Numbered from the stretch's first letter, positions 52,434 to 62,533 are shown. The stretch: 64,000 bases of DNA from Streptomyces atratus (GCF_014648655.1 NZ_BMRN01000030.1:1-64000), one strand, 5' to 3'. The notes: a model not told the origin generated them from the sequence alone. Made by a program: numbers and translations.

Positions 52434-53294
52434 CTATGGGGCCTGCTTCTCCTTGGGGTGCTGAGCGACTGTGCCCACGGCGAGGGCGTTGGCGGTTACG
52501 ATCACGGCGATGGCCAGCCACGATGCCATGTCGATGTGCTGGTCCAGCACGAGCAGGCCGACCAGGGCGGCGAACACCGGGTTGACGCTCATGAAGATCC
52601 CGAAAAAGTGGGCCGGGATCCGGCGCAGCGCGAGCAGGTCAGCCAGGAACGGCACGGCGGAGGACAGCACTCCGGCGACCAGCGCGCACAGCAGAGCAGG
52701 GACGGTGGGGCGGTGGAGCCACAGGACTGCGACGCCTACGGGCAGGTAGAGCAGGCCGGAGACGGCCGCAGCCGCGGCCGAGCCCTGCAGACCTGGCAGG
52801 CGCTTGCCCACGGTGCGGTTGAGCAGGATGTAACAGCCCCAGCAGACGGCGGCGAGGAGGGCCAGACCGATGCCGAGGTAGTCGGTGCTCGGCCGGGGAC
52901 GCGTGAGGACCACCACGGCCGCAGCGACGGCGAGGGCGCCGACCAGATTGGTACGGCGGCGGGAGCCGGCCAGCGCCACGGTGAGCGGGCCGAGGAACTC
53001 CAGGGTGACCGCGAGACCGAGACCGATCCGGTCGATCGCCATGTACAGCGTGAGGTTCATGGCGGCGAACACCGCCGCCAGGCCCAGCACCGGCCGCCAT
53101 TGCGCGGTGGTGAATGACCGCAGCTTCGGCCGGCCCGCGCCCAGCAGCACTGCGGCGGCCACCCACTGGCGCACCGCCACAACGCCTACCGGTCCGAGGA
53201 CCGGGAAGGCGAGGGCGGCCACCGACGCTCCGACCTGATTGGACAGACCGCTGCCCAGCATCAGGGCGATCCCGGACAACCGGGGCGGGTCCAT
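52434..53294 (-). CDS. EamA-family transporter (drug/metabolite exporter)
   Basis: A 286-aa membrane protein with about ten hydrophobic helices arranged as two EamA repeats: LMLGSGLSNQVGASVAALAFPVLGPVGVVAVRQWVAAAVLL in the first, and WGCYILLNRTVGKRLPG, FGIFMSVNPVFAALVGLLVLDQHIDMASWLAIAVIVTANALAV in the second. It resembles RhtA-type exporters of amino acids or metabolites. ATG 53294 (MDPPRLSG) is used. Only 21 bp separate it from the start of the divergent LysR gene, so its promoter must overlap LysR coding sequence and LysR control is likely. Confidence 0.88.
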   Translation of the reverse strand: MDPPRLSGIALMLGSGLSNQVGASVAALAFPVLGPVGVVAVRQWVAAAVLLGAGRPKLRSFTTAQWRPVLGLAAVFAAMNLTLYMAIDRIGLGLAVTLEFLGPLTVALAGSRRRTNLVGALAVAAAVVVLTRPRPSTDYLGIGLALLAAVCWGCYILLNRTVGKRLPGLQGSAAAAAVSGLLYLPVGVAVLWLHRPTVPALLCALVAGVLSSAVPFLADLLALRRIPAHFFGIFMSVNPVFAALVGLLVLDQHIDMASWLAIAVIVTANALAVGTVAQHPKEKQAP

Positions 53295-53315
53295 CGAAGG
53301 TGAACGGAGCTTGAG

Positions 53316-54161
53316 CTGCGGCACCTGCGCTGCCTGGTCACCATCGTCGACACCGGCGGCTTCACCGATGCAGCGATCGAGCTCGGTGTTTCCCAGGCCG
53401 CGGTCTCCCGCACCCTGATTGCGCTGGAGCGAATCCTCGGCGTACGGCTGCTGCACCGCACCAGCCGTACCGTCACCCCCACCACCGCCGGTGTACAGGT
53501 ACTCGCCGGCGCCCGCCACCTGCTCGCCGACGCCGATGAACTGGTGCGCCTGGCCACCACTGGCCACACCCGCCTGCGCGTCGGCCACGCCTGGTCGGCA
53601 ATGGGCCGCCACACCACCGAGTTCCAGCGGCGCTGGCACGACCGCCGCCCCGATGTCGAACTGCACCTGATCCGCCACAACACCCCCACCGGTGGCCTGG
53701 CCGAGGGCCTGTGCGACCTGGCCGTCGTCCGCACCGCCATCGACACCCGCCGCTATGCCCACGCCCTTGTCGGCCAGGAGCGCCGCTGTGTGGCCCTGGC
53801 CTCAGACGACCCATGGGCCAGGCGTCGCAGTGTCCGGCTGGAGGAAATCCGCGAGCGCACCCTCGTCGTCGACCGCCGCACCGGCACAACCACCCTGGAC
53901 CTGTGGCCCGAAGGTTTCCGCCCCGCCGTGGAGAACACCCAGGACATCGACGACTGGCTGGCCGCCATCGCCACCGGCCGTTGCGTCGGCGTCACGCCAC
54001 AGGCCACCGCCACCCAGTACCGCCGTGACGGCATCACCTACCGGCCCCTGCGTGACGCCGACCCCGTGCCTGTCCACTTCATCTGGCGCCGGCATGACCC
54101 CCACCCTGCTACTCACGCTGCCGTCGCCCTGCTCTCCGACCTCTACCGAGAAGACGCCTGA
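53316..54161 (+). CDS. LysR-family regulator with a non-standard (CTG) or lost start codon
   Basis: About 281 aa. The N-terminal helix-turn-helix reads RHLRCLVTIVDTGGFTDAAIELGVSQAAVSRTLIALERILGVRLLHRTSRTVTPT, a complete LysR DNA-binding domain, followed by the effector domain (LRVGHAWSAMGRH, VVRTAIDTRRYAHALVGQERRCVALASDDPW). An in-frame TGA lies at 53301-53303, and no ATG, GTG or TTG follows before residue 77. CTG 53316 has ggag 6 bases upstream and is the best start; the expected family start would be two codons earlier, where CTT stands. It is divergent from the EamA exporter and probably regulates it. Confidence 0.8.
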   Translation: MRHLRCLVTIVDTGGFTDAAIELGVSQAAVSRTLIALERILGVRLLHRTSRTVTPTTAGVQVLAGARHLLADADELVRLATTGHTRLRVGHAWSAMGRHTTEFQRRWHDRRPDVELHLIRHNTPTGGLAEGLCDLAVVRTAIDTRRYAHALVGQERRCVALASDDPWARRRSVRLEEIRERTLVVDRRTGTTTLDLWPEGFRPAVENTQDIDDWLAAIATGRCVGVTPQATATQYRRDGITYRPLRDADPVPVHFIWRRHDPHPATHAAVALLSDLYREDA

Positions 54162-54652
54162 CACCGAGCTCTCGACACGGAGCCTGGAACCGGTTCTGCT
54201 GGGGCGGCACGTCCGGAGTCACCGCCGGAGGCCCGCGAGTCGGTTTGCCGGTCGTCCCCAGGGGCCGGAACGCTGCAGGCGCCCTGCCCAGGGACTGCGG
54301 GCCGGTGGCAGATGACGCCGGTGCCTCGGCGGCTACGGGAATACGGCGCTCGGCCGACGCGCGCGCCGATCGCAACTCCTCGGGGCGGTTCATTCCGACG
54401 GTGCGGAGAAGGATGCGCGGTCGTGCGGGCTCAGTTCCGTCCGATTTTCGGTCGCGGCCGGTACCTCGGTGGACATTCACCGGCGATTTGTTGTGCGGTG
54501 TTTGATAACCGAGCATGGAAGCTTCCCCCGGCGGTACCCGCAGCTGGCGTGCGCCCGCACGCTGGGCCGCCGCTGCACGGGCCGGGGGGCCGTGGCGCTG
54601 CCTCGCCGGGGCAGGCGACGGTACCCAGCACGATGAAAGGCGCACCATCCCC
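54162..54652. other. No gene seen; leader of the APC transporter gene
   Basis: About 490 bases without a convincing coding frame. The last 150 bases are GC-rich with several short stems and a repeated ggtaccc (about 54530 and 54620), which might form a structured leader; no known riboswitch class was recognised. Confidence 0.35.
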
Positions 54653-56083
54653 ATGCACGACACCGGAACCGTCTCGCAATCGGCTCCGGCCCCGGGCGGC
54701 CCCGCTCCGGCCCCGACCCAAGGCCCCGACCCAGCCCGGACGGGGCACCTTCCGTCCCCGGAGCGGGAAGGGGGCAGCCGGCACGCCCGGCGCTTCGGGC
54801 TTCCGGTCGCCACCGCGCTGGTCATGGGCAACATCATCGGCGGCGGCATCTTCCTGCTCCCCGTGTCCGTCGCCCCGTACGGCACCATCAGCCTCGTCGC
54901 CTTCGGCGTGCTCACCGTCGGGGCCATCGCGCTCGCTCTCGTCTTCGGACGGCTCGCGCAGCGTGACCCGCGCACCGGCGGGCCGTACGTCTACGTGCGC
55001 GAGGCCTTCGGCGATTTCGCGGGATTCCTGGCCGCCTGGTCGTACTGGATCACCTCCTGGGTGAGCAACGCGGCGCTCGCCGTCACCGCCGTGGGCTACC
55101 TGGACGTGCTGCTGCCCCTGCACGGCTCGCCGTGGCTGATGATGAGCGCCGCACTCGTCGTGCAGTGGCTGCCGGCTCTCGCCAACCTCGCCGGAACCCG
55201 TTACGTCGGCGCGGTGCAGCTCGTCTCCACCGTGCTGAAGTTCGTCCCCCTGCTGCTGGTCGCGATCGGTGGGCTGTTCTTCTTCGATCCGGACAACCTC
55301 GGTCCCTTCCAGGCCGGCGAAGGGGGCGCGCTCGGCGCGGTCTCCGCGTCCGCCGCGATCCTGCTCTTCAGCTATCTCGGCGTCGAGTCGGCGGCGGTCA
55401 GCGCGGGTGAGGTGCGTAACCCGCGGCGCAACGTCGGGCGGGCGACCGTCCTCGGCACGCTCGGCGCGGCGCTGGTGTACCTGCTGGGTACTCTCGCCGT
55501 CTTCGGTACCGTCGCGCACGACAAGCTGCTCACCTCCAGCGCCCCCTTCACCGACGCCGTCAACGCCATGTTCGGCGGCACATGGGGCGGCATGGCGGTC
55601 GCCTGCGCGGCGCTGGTGTCGATCGTGGGCGCGCTCAACGGCTGGACGCTGCTGAGCGCCCAGACCGCGTACGCCGCCGCCCGCGACGGCCTGTTTCCGG
55701 CGCGCTTCGCGGTGAAGCGGCGCGGAGTGTCGACCTTCGGCGTGACTGTCACGGTTGTCCTCGCCTCGCTGCTGACTGTCTACAACTACATGGCCGGGAC
55801 GGCCCGGGTGTTCGAGATCCTGGTGCTGGTCACGACCTTCACCGCGACCGTCCCATACCTTCTGGCGACGGCGGCCCAGCTGTACTTCCTCGTCTCGGGA
55901 CAGCATGACCGGGTCCGCCCGGCTCGCCTCGCCCGTGACGCCGTGCTCGCGCTCGCCGCCTTCGGCTTCTCCATGTGGCTCCTGGCGGGCTCCGGCTACG
56001 CAGCCGTCTACCAGGGCGTGCTGTTTCTCTTCGCGGGTGTCCTGGTCTACGCATGGATGTCGGCCCGCAAAGCGCGCGCCTGA
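54653..56083 (+). CDS. APC-superfamily amino acid/polyamine transporter
   Basis: A 476-aa membrane protein with about twelve helices. After a Pro/Gly-rich cytoplasmic N-terminus (about 1-48) the first helix has the APC signature TALVMGNIIGGGIFLLPVSVAPYG, matching AdiC/arginine:agmatine antiporter-like proteins. Other conserved parts are GGPYVYVREAFGDFAGFLAAWSYWIT, FSYLGVESAAVSAGEVRNPRRNV and GALNGWTLLSAQTAYAAARDGLFP. The frame is open to 54515, but ATG 54653 after aaagg fits. The substrate is probably a cationic amino acid or polyamine, by family only. Confidence 0.9.
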   Translation: MHDTGTVSQSAPAPGGPAPAPTQGPDPARTGHLPSPEREGGSRHARRFGLPVATALVMGNIIGGGIFLLPVSVAPYGTISLVAFGVLTVGAIALALVFGRLAQRDPRTGGPYVYVREAFGDFAGFLAAWSYWITSWVSNAALAVTAVGYLDVLLPLHGSPWLMMSAALVVQWLPALANLAGTRYVGAVQLVSTVLKFVPLLLVAIGGLFFFDPDNLGPFQAGEGGALGAVSASAAILLFSYLGVESAAVSAGEVRNPRRNVGRATVLGTLGAALVYLLGTLAVFGTVAHDKLLTSSAPFTDAVNAMFGGTWGGMAVACAALVSIVGALNGWTLLSAQTAYAAARDGLFPARFAVKRRGVSTFGVTVTVVLASLLTVYNYMAGTARVFEILVLVTTFTATVPYLLATAAQLYFLVSGQHDRVRPARLARDAVLALAAFGFSMWLLAGSGYAAVYQGVLFLFAGVLVYAWMSARKARA

Positions 56084-56660
56084 GGCCTCGGCGGGGGACT
56101 GGTCAGCCGATCGGCCAGGTGCGGGCGGGCGCGTTGGAGCGCATGTGCTCGACGTGCCGGCAGGTCATCCGGTCTGTGCGGTCGCGCGGGGCAGGCCCGC
56201 ATGCGGGTCACTGCACGCCGGTGGCGCACACCTCGCATCCCACTCGCGGAAGACCGGCGGTGTGGCGGCCGTGGGCGCCGGGGTTCTGAGGGTTCCCGTC
56301 GTGTGGAGGTATGACGCGGACCGGATGTGCGCGGAGACGGCCGGCTGAGGAGGAAGTCGCCGACGTTTCAGAGTTCCGCCGACTGCCCATGGAGATCGCC
56401 GGTTGGGTGAACGGAGTCATGCCGTCGAGGGTGGCGGGGCAACGCGCATCATCCCTTTGCGGCGGCGGGACCCCGCACATCGTTCGCGGGTGGGCCCGAC
56501 GCACCGGCCCGGCCCCACACTGCACGTCAGGACCAAGTCGGCCGATCAGGTGCCGATCCCGCGATTCTGCGTAGTCCCTTCGAGTAATGCGTTACCCACA
56601 AAGGGCGAACCGGGACAATGGGGGCGGGGGGTGGAAGGAAGATCGACGGGAGAGTGGTGC
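56084..56660. other. No gene seen
   Basis: Nearly 580 bases with GC-biased open frames only. The short AT-rich part (gcgttacccacaaaggg, about 56587-56604) is a plausible promoter for qcrB. Confidence 0.35.
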
Positions 56661-58301
56661 ATGCCCCTGCGGAGGCGTAAGGCGCAGCTGAAGGCCCGGG
56701 CCGGGCAGGCGGCGGTCAGTGGATACGGTGTGGTGGATGCGCGCCTGCCCGTCAGCGAGTTGGCCAGGCAGTTGCTGCGCAAGGCCTTTCCGGACCACTG
56801 GTCTTTCCTCCTCGGCGAGATCGCCCTCTACTCCTTCGTGGTCCTGCTCCTCACCGGCGTGTACCTCACCCTGTTCTTCGACCCGAGCATGATGGAGAGC
56901 GTCTACACCGGCTCCTATGCGCCCCTTCAAGGCGTGAGGATGACGCAGGCCTACACCACCACCCTCGACATCAGCTTCGCCGTGCGCGGGGGCCTGCTGA
57001 TCCGTCAGGTCCACCACTGGGCGGCGCTGGTTTTCGTCGCAGCGATCGCCGTCCATATGCTGCGGATCTTCTTCACCGGCGCCTTCCGCAAACCGCGGGA
57101 GGCCAACTGGATCGTGGGCGTGACACTGTTCGTACTCGCGCTCCTCGAAGGATTCGCGGGCTACTCGCTGCCCGACGACCTGCTGTCCGGTACGGGCCTG
57201 AGGACGGCGGCCACCATCGTGGGGTCGATCCCTGTCGTCGGAACGTACTTGGAGCTGTTCGTCTTCGGCGGAGGGTTCCCGGGCCATGACGTGATCCCCC
57301 GTCTGTATCCCGTGCATGTCCTGCTCGTGCCCGGCCTGATTGTGGCGCTGATCACCGCTCATCTCATCCTGGTGGTCTACCTCAAACACACGCACTGGGC
57401 GGGTCAGGGGAAGACCAATGAGAACGCCGTCGGCTCACCGGCGTTTCCTCATTTCACCGCGAAGACCACAGGTTTCTTCCTCATGGTGTTCGGCGTACTG
57501 ACCTTGCTGGGCGCGCTCGCCCAGATCAACCCAGTATGGAACTACGGCCCCTACCGCGCCGACCAGGTTTCCGGTAACGCACAGCCGGACTGGTATGTCG
57601 GGTTCCTGGAGGGCGCGCTCCGGCTGATGCCGCCGTGGGAGACCGACATCGCGGGGCACACCATCATGTGGAATGTGTTCATTCCGGCGGTTGTGCTGCC
57701 GGGCGTGGTCTTCACAGTGCTGTTTCTCTATCCCTTCTTCGAGAAGTGGGTGACGGGCGACCGCAGGGAACACCATCTGTGCGACCGGCCGCGCAACCGG
57801 CCGACCCGTACGGGGCTCGGCGTGGCGGCCATCGTCTTCTACGCCGTTCTCCTGGTCGCCGGCGGCAACGACGTCGTCGCCCTCTCGTTCAGGGTTTCGG
57901 TCGAGGCCATGACCTGGATCCTCAGAACCGCGCTGATCGCTGCTCCGCTCCTGGCCTTCGCGTTGACCAAACGCCTCTGCCTGGCCCTTCAGATGCGGGA
58001 CCGCCGCCGGCTGACCGAGGGCGAGGAGACCGGCCAGGTGACCCAGTCGATGAACGGCGACCTCTCGGAGAGCCACCGCGGCCTGAGCCCGACAGCCCGC
58101 TACCGCATCCTGATGCGTGATGTCCCGACGCCCCTGGAGCTCCCCGCGGAGGGCCCGGTCTCGCGTCGGCGACGGCTTCGGTCCGTATTGAGCGGCTGGT
58201 ACTACGGGGACCGCGTGGAACTGCCCGCCACGGACGAGCAAAGGTCCCGGATCGCCGAGCGGACCGCGCCGCCGGAGCCGGTCCGCGGGCCCGAGGGCTG
58301 A
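56661..58301 (+). CDS. qcrB: Cytochrome bc1 complex cytochrome b subunit (orphan QcrB paralogue)
   Basis: A 546-aa membrane protein with about nine helices. Heme b ligands are visible: H118 (or H119) and H132 in the second helix region (RQVHHWAALVFVAAIAVHMLRIFFTGAFRKPRE), and H219 and H234 in the fourth (YPVHVLLVPGLIVALITAHLILVVY). The quinol-site region includes the sequence PPWET (LRLMPPWETDI). QcrB normally sits with qcrC and qcrA; here it stands alone next to oxidase genes, suggesting a second copy of part of the respiratory chain. The long charged C-terminus (about 440-546) is typical of actinobacterial QcrB. ATG 56661 after gggagag. Confidence 0.93.
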   Translation: MPLRRRKAQLKARAGQAAVSGYGVVDARLPVSELARQLLRKAFPDHWSFLLGEIALYSFVVLLLTGVYLTLFFDPSMMESVYTGSYAPLQGVRMTQAYTTTLDISFAVRGGLLIRQVHHWAALVFVAAIAVHMLRIFFTGAFRKPREANWIVGVTLFVLALLEGFAGYSLPDDLLSGTGLRTAATIVGSIPVVGTYLELFVFGGGFPGHDVIPRLYPVHVLLVPGLIVALITAHLILVVYLKHTHWAGQGKTNENAVGSPAFPHFTAKTTGFFLMVFGVLTLLGALAQINPVWNYGPYRADQVSGNAQPDWYVGFLEGALRLMPPWETDIAGHTIMWNVFIPAVVLPGVVFTVLFLYPFFEKWVTGDRREHHLCDRPRNRPTRTGLGVAAIVFYAVLLVAGGNDVVALSFRVSVEAMTWILRTALIAAPLLAFALTKRLCLALQMRDRRRLTEGEETGQVTQSMNGDLSESHRGLSPTARYRILMRDVPTPLELPAEGPVSRRRRLRSVLSGWYYGDRVELPATDEQRSRIAERTAPPEPVRGPEG

Positions 58302-58310
58302 GAACCGTCC

Positions 58311-58700
58311 TCAGTCCTGGGCGCGCGCGTATTGGAAGACCATTCCGAACACCCCTGCCAGGACCACGCCCAGCCCGATCAGGAAGAGCCACAGACCGAA
58401 CACCACACCGAGAGCGAGCACGGCCATCCCTGCGGCTGTCAGCGACGGCCAGATGCTGTGCGGAGAAAAGAAGTCCACCGGGCCGGACCGCTCATGGATG
58501 TCTCCGTCCCCGCGGTCCTCGGGGCGCAGGCCCTTCCTCCGGTAGTTGGTGGCGAAGAAGAACGTGACCAGCGACGCCATGAGGAACGAGATGGTCAGAG
58601 CCGCCGTGCCTGTCGGATCCCGGGACCACACGGCGTAGAGAACATCGGTCACGAGAAAGAACCCCGCGACTCCGGCGAAGAGAACGGCCTCGGTCTTCAT
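58311..58700 (-). CDS. ctaF: Cytochrome c oxidase subunit IV (CtaF)
   Basis: A 129-aa protein with four hydrophobic segments, starting MKTEAVLFAGVAGFFLVTDVLYAVWSRDPTGTAAL and containing YRRKGLRPEDRGDGDIHERSGPVDFFSPHSIWPSLTAAG, the actinobacterial CtaF pattern. Its ATG overlaps the ctaD stop by four bases (ATGA), so the two are translationally coupled. It lies 9 bp from the convergent qcrB stop. Confidence 0.93.
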   Translation of the reverse strand: MKTEAVLFAGVAGFFLVTDVLYAVWSRDPTGTAALTISFLMASLVTFFFATNYRRKGLRPEDRGDGDIHERSGPVDFFSPHSIWPSLTAAGMAVLALGVVFGLWLFLIGLGVVLAGVFGMVFQYARAQD

Positions 58701-60409
58701 TCGCCCGACTCCTCCGAGGCGCCCGATGTGGAGTGGGGCCCGCCTCGGCCGAGGCCCGGCTTCTCTGGTGTGAGGGGGTGGTGCAGGTCGAAGGCCGGCG
58801 AGTCGGAACGTACGCGAGGCAAAGCCCGGAAATTGTGCCTCGGAGGCGGGCAGGAGGTCGCCCACTCCAGGGAACGGCCGAACCCCCACGGGTCGTCCAC
58901 CTCGACCTTCGGCGCGTAGCGGCTGGTGTGCCACACGTTGTACAGGAATGGCAGTGTCGACAGGCCCAGCAGAAAGGAGCCGATGGACGAGGCCGTATTG
59001 AGCAAGGTGAAGCCGTCCACCGCGAGATAGTCGGCGTAACGCCGGGGCATTCCGGCCTCACCCAGCCAGTGCTGGACCAGGAAGGTCAGCTGAAAGCCGA
59101 CGAACAAGGTCCAGAAATGAAGACGTCCGATGCGTTCGTCCAGCATGCGTCCGGTCAACTTGGGCCACCAGAAGTAGAAGCCGCCGAACATCGCGAAGAC
59201 CACTGTTCCGAAGAGCACGTAATGGAGGTGGGCGACGATGAAGTACGAATCGGTGAGATGGAAGTCCAGCGGGGGTGAGGCGATCAGCACTCCGCTGAGG
59301 CCGCCGAGGAGAAAAGTCACGAGGAAGCCAATCGCCCAGAGCATGGGTGTCTCGAACGAGATACTGCCGTGCCACATGGTGCCGATCCAGTTGAAGAACT
59401 TGACACCGGTGGGCACGGCGATGATGAACGACATGGCGGAGAAGAAGGGCAGGAGAACGGCTCCCGTCGCAAACATGTGGTGGGCCCAGACAACCGCCGA
59501 GAGCATGGTGATGCTGATCGTGGCCATCACCATTCCGAAATACCCGAACATCGGCTTCCGGCTGAACGCGGGAATGATCTCGCTCACCACTCCGAAGAAG
59601 GGCAACGCGACAATGTAGACCTCGGGATGTCCGAAGAACCAGAACAGGTGCTGCCACAGCAGCGCCCCGCCATTCGCGGAGTCGAAAACATGCGCCCCGA
59701 ACTTCCGGTCGGCCTCGAGGACGAGCAGCGTGGCAGCGAGCACCGGAAACGCGAGCAGCGCGAGGATCGAGGTGAACAGAATATTCCAGGTGAAGATCGG
59801 AATCCGGAACATGGTCATACCCGGGGCGCGCAGACAGACGATCGTGGTGATGAAATTGACCGATGCCAGGGTCGTACTGATCCCCGACAGCACCAGGCCC
59901 ATGGTCCAGAGGTCTCCGCCGGCGCCGGGCGAGAAGACGGCACTGTTCAGCGGAGCGTAGGCGAACCAGCCGAAGTGTGCCGCGCCGCCGGGCACCACGA
60001 AGCCGGACACCACGATGATTCCGCCGAAGAGGAAGAGCCAGTAGGTGAGCGCGTTGAGGCGGGGGAAGGCGACGTCGGGCGCGCCGATCTGGAGTGGCAT
60101 GATCGCGTTCGCGAAGCCGCCGAACATCGGCGTGGCGAACAGCAGCATCATGATGGTGCCGTGGATGGTGAACAGTTGGTTGTACTGTTCTGCGCTGACG
60201 ATCTGGAGTCCTGGCCGGGCCAGCTCCGCTCGCATGAGCATGGCCATCACCCCGGCCAGCAGGAAGAACCCGAACGCGGTGACCATGTAGAGATTGCCGA
60301 TGACCTTGTGGTCCGTGGTCGTCAGCCAGCCCATGAGCCTCACACCGGCATTGATGCGCTTGTTGGCCGCCGGCTCGGCCGGCGGGGCTTCCTGCAGGTC
60401 CTGCGCCAT
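58697..60409 (-). CDS. ctaD: Cytochrome c oxidase subunit I (CtaD), aa3-type
   Basis: A 570-aa heme-copper oxidase subunit I with about twelve helices. It starts MAQDLQEAPPAEPAANKRINAGVRLMGWLTTTDHKVIGNLYM. The Cu-B/heme ligands are in HPEVYIVALPFFG, VVWAHHMFATGA and HLHYVLFGTVVFAMFGG. Copy number: normal loci carry ctaC, ctaD, ctaF and ctaE; here only D and F are present, so subunit II (CtaC) and III must be supplied elsewhere. The C-terminal 60 residues are Pro/Arg-rich and extend beyond the conserved core. Confidence 0.95.
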   Translation of the reverse strand: MAQDLQEAPPAEPAANKRINAGVRLMGWLTTTDHKVIGNLYMVTAFGFFLLAGVMAMLMRAELARPGLQIVSAEQYNQLFTIHGTIMMLLFATPMFGGFANAIMPLQIGAPDVAFPRLNALTYWLFLFGGIIVVSGFVVPGGAAHFGWFAYAPLNSAVFSPGAGGDLWTMGLVLSGISTTLASVNFITTIVCLRAPGMTMFRIPIFTWNILFTSILALLAFPVLAATLLVLEADRKFGAHVFDSANGGALLWQHLFWFFGHPEVYIVALPFFGVVSEIIPAFSRKPMFGYFGMVMATISITMLSAVVWAHHMFATGAVLLPFFSAMSFIIAVPTGVKFFNWIGTMWHGSISFETPMLWAIGFLVTFLLGGLSGVLIASPPLDFHLTDSYFIVAHLHYVLFGTVVFAMFGGFYFWWPKLTGRMLDERIGRLHFWTLFVGFQLTFLVQHWLGEAGMPRRYADYLAVDGFTLLNTASSIGSFLLGLSTLPFLYNVWHTSRYAPKVEVDDPWGFGRSLEWATSCPPPRHNFRALPRVRSDSPAFDLHHPLTPEKPGLGRGGPHSTSGASEESGE

Positions 60410-60666
60410 CGGTTATCCGTCCCTCCCGGTTGACTCGATGGTGGAGCCTGCCACCATGGACGGCCCGTACGACTGGCGGTGACACCTCGAATTTCACCGG
60501 TTCACCGGTGCTCCGATCGGGTGTCCCAGCCGCCCGCAGCGTCCAGGATGCCCGTCGGTCATGGGCCGGACCGTCGTCATGTCTGGTGCAGGCGCCGGGG
60601 CGGACCGGGTGACGGCGCGTCTGTCCGGGCGGGAACACGCGGCTGGGCCCTGCAGCGGACCAGCTG

Positions 60667-62517
60667 TTGTGGCCCTGCGGCCGGCCCGCGAACCGGGCGG
60701 TTCCCCTGGCGACCTCCGCGAGCGACCGGTTCGACGCCACCAACACATCGTCCGGCGCCGTCGACGCACACCTGAACGCCTCGAAGGTCTACGAATATCT
60801 CAAGGACAAGCTCGGCCGTGACGGCGTCGACGGCAAGGGCGGCACGATCTACTCCGTCGTCAACGTCGCGAACAACGGCAAGGACTACGCCAACGCCTTC
60901 TGGGACGGCTCCAAGATGGTCTACGGCCACATGGACGGTGTGCCGCTGTCCGTGGGCCTGGACGTGGTCGGCCACGAGATGACCCACGGCGTCACCGAGC
61001 ACACCGCCGGCCTCGTCTACCTGAACCAGTCGGGCGCGCTCAACGAGGCGATCTCCGACTACTTCGGCAATGCCATGGAAACCGCCGACAAGGGCGTCGC
61101 GATGAGCGACCCGACGTCCGGCCTCATCGGCGAGTACCTCTGCAACGGCACCAAGCCGCTGGAGGAGTGTGCGCTGCGCGACCTCAACGACGGTCGCAAC
61201 GCGCAGAAGGACTACGAGCCCATCACGCTCGACATCGACAACGGCGGTGTGCACCACAACTCCACCATCGTCGGTGGCGCACTGTGGGACATCCGCAAGA
61301 ACATCGACGCGGACCTCGCCGACCGGATCATTTACCGGGCGAGCCAGAACTATCTCACGCCACTGTCCGGCTACACCGACATGCGCAATGCGGTCACCCT
61401 GGCCGCGAGGTCCCTGAAGGTCTCCGCTGCCGAACTCGACACCATCGGCCGGGCCTTCGACGACCACGGCATCGAGGAGGGATGGGAGCAGAAGGCCGGC
61501 ACCCATGACGGCACCACCATCGGCGCCGACGTCCTGCCCGCCTACGAGGTCTACAGCGGCATCGACGAGCAGGCCGCCCAGATCAGTGGCGATGTCTACG
61601 CCATCGGCCACGGTGACGCGATCGCCTGGGGCGAGGGCGGTGCCGCCTTCGGCATCACAGTCGGACGCTTCGGTAAAACTCCCCAGCACGAGCTGGCGCA
61701 GTCGGACGCCTACCTGATGGACCCGTCCCTCGACGACGAGCGTGTCGTCTTCACCCGGATCTCCGCCGCCGGCGTCGGCATCTACCGGGCCGGAGACAAG
61801 GGTCAGGGCGCGATCAAGAAGCTGGTCGACACCCCGGACGCCGACGAGACCGAGCCGGTCACCGAGAACGGTGCCCTCGCCTACATCAGCACCACTGCCG
61901 ATGGCGAGCAGGATGTCATGCTCCTGAAGGCCGACGGCACCACGGTCAACGTGACGCCCGAAGCCGGGACCAAGGCCTCGCGCCTCGCCATGAAGAACGG
62001 CACCATCGCCTGGGCCGGCGGCGACGGGACGTACCTGTACGTCTACGACATCGCCACGGGGACGACCCAGAACAAGCGGATCCCCGGCTTCCTGTTCAAC
62101 AGCATCTCGGACATCCAGCTCACCTCGGACCGCGTCTTCTACCGCATCAGCGGCGGGTTCCTGATCCCGAGCACCACCATCGGATCGACACCGGCCGCAG
62201 ACGTGACCCAAATGAAGAGCCTGACCTACCCGAAGAGTCTGTACGTCGCTCAGTTCTCGGTCAGCGACGAGTACTTCGCCTACTCGACGTACGACATCTG
62301 GGGCGCTCTCGGCGCCTGGAGCGGTCCGACCAATGTGAAGGTCTCCAGGACCGAGGACGTGCTGGCCGGGCTGAACAACTTCAGCTTCGCTTCCTGCTCC
62401 TCCGGTTCGCAGCTGGCCCCGTCGCTCGGTGACGGACAGCGGATCGTCTGGCTGGACACCACAGCCGCTGCGACGGACGTGGTGACGCGCGGGACGTTCG
62501 CGGGCACCTGCGAGTAG
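60667..62517 (+). pseudogene. M4 (thermolysin-type) metalloprotease without signal peptide and propeptide
   Basis: The frame encodes about 616 aa. The zinc site is intact: HEMTH at residues 103-107 (first-frame numbering from TTG 60667) and E127 in GALNEAISDYFGNAME, with HHNSTIVGGALWDI later. After the M4 C-terminal domain (to about 285) a beta-propeller-like region follows (ENGALAYISTTADGEQDVML, NGTIAWAGGDGTYLYVYD). What is missing is the signal peptide, FTP and PepSY propeptide: similarity begins only at SASDRFDATNTSSGAVDAHLNASKVYEYLKDKLGR. The N-terminus appears to have been deleted, so secretion and maturation are unlikely. It could be an intact gene only if a cryptic start is used. Confidence 0.75.
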
Positions 62518-62533
62518 CATCCGCCACACGCCG

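Noticed and set aside
54530..54650. Possible guanidine-type riboswitch before the APC transporter
   Set aside because: GC-rich stems and ggtaccc repeats are present, but the conserved core of no known class could be matched by eye.
59058..60746. Minus-strand frame parallel to ctaD
   Set aside because: Arg/His-rich alternate frame; ctaD in the neighbouring frame has all heme and copper ligands.
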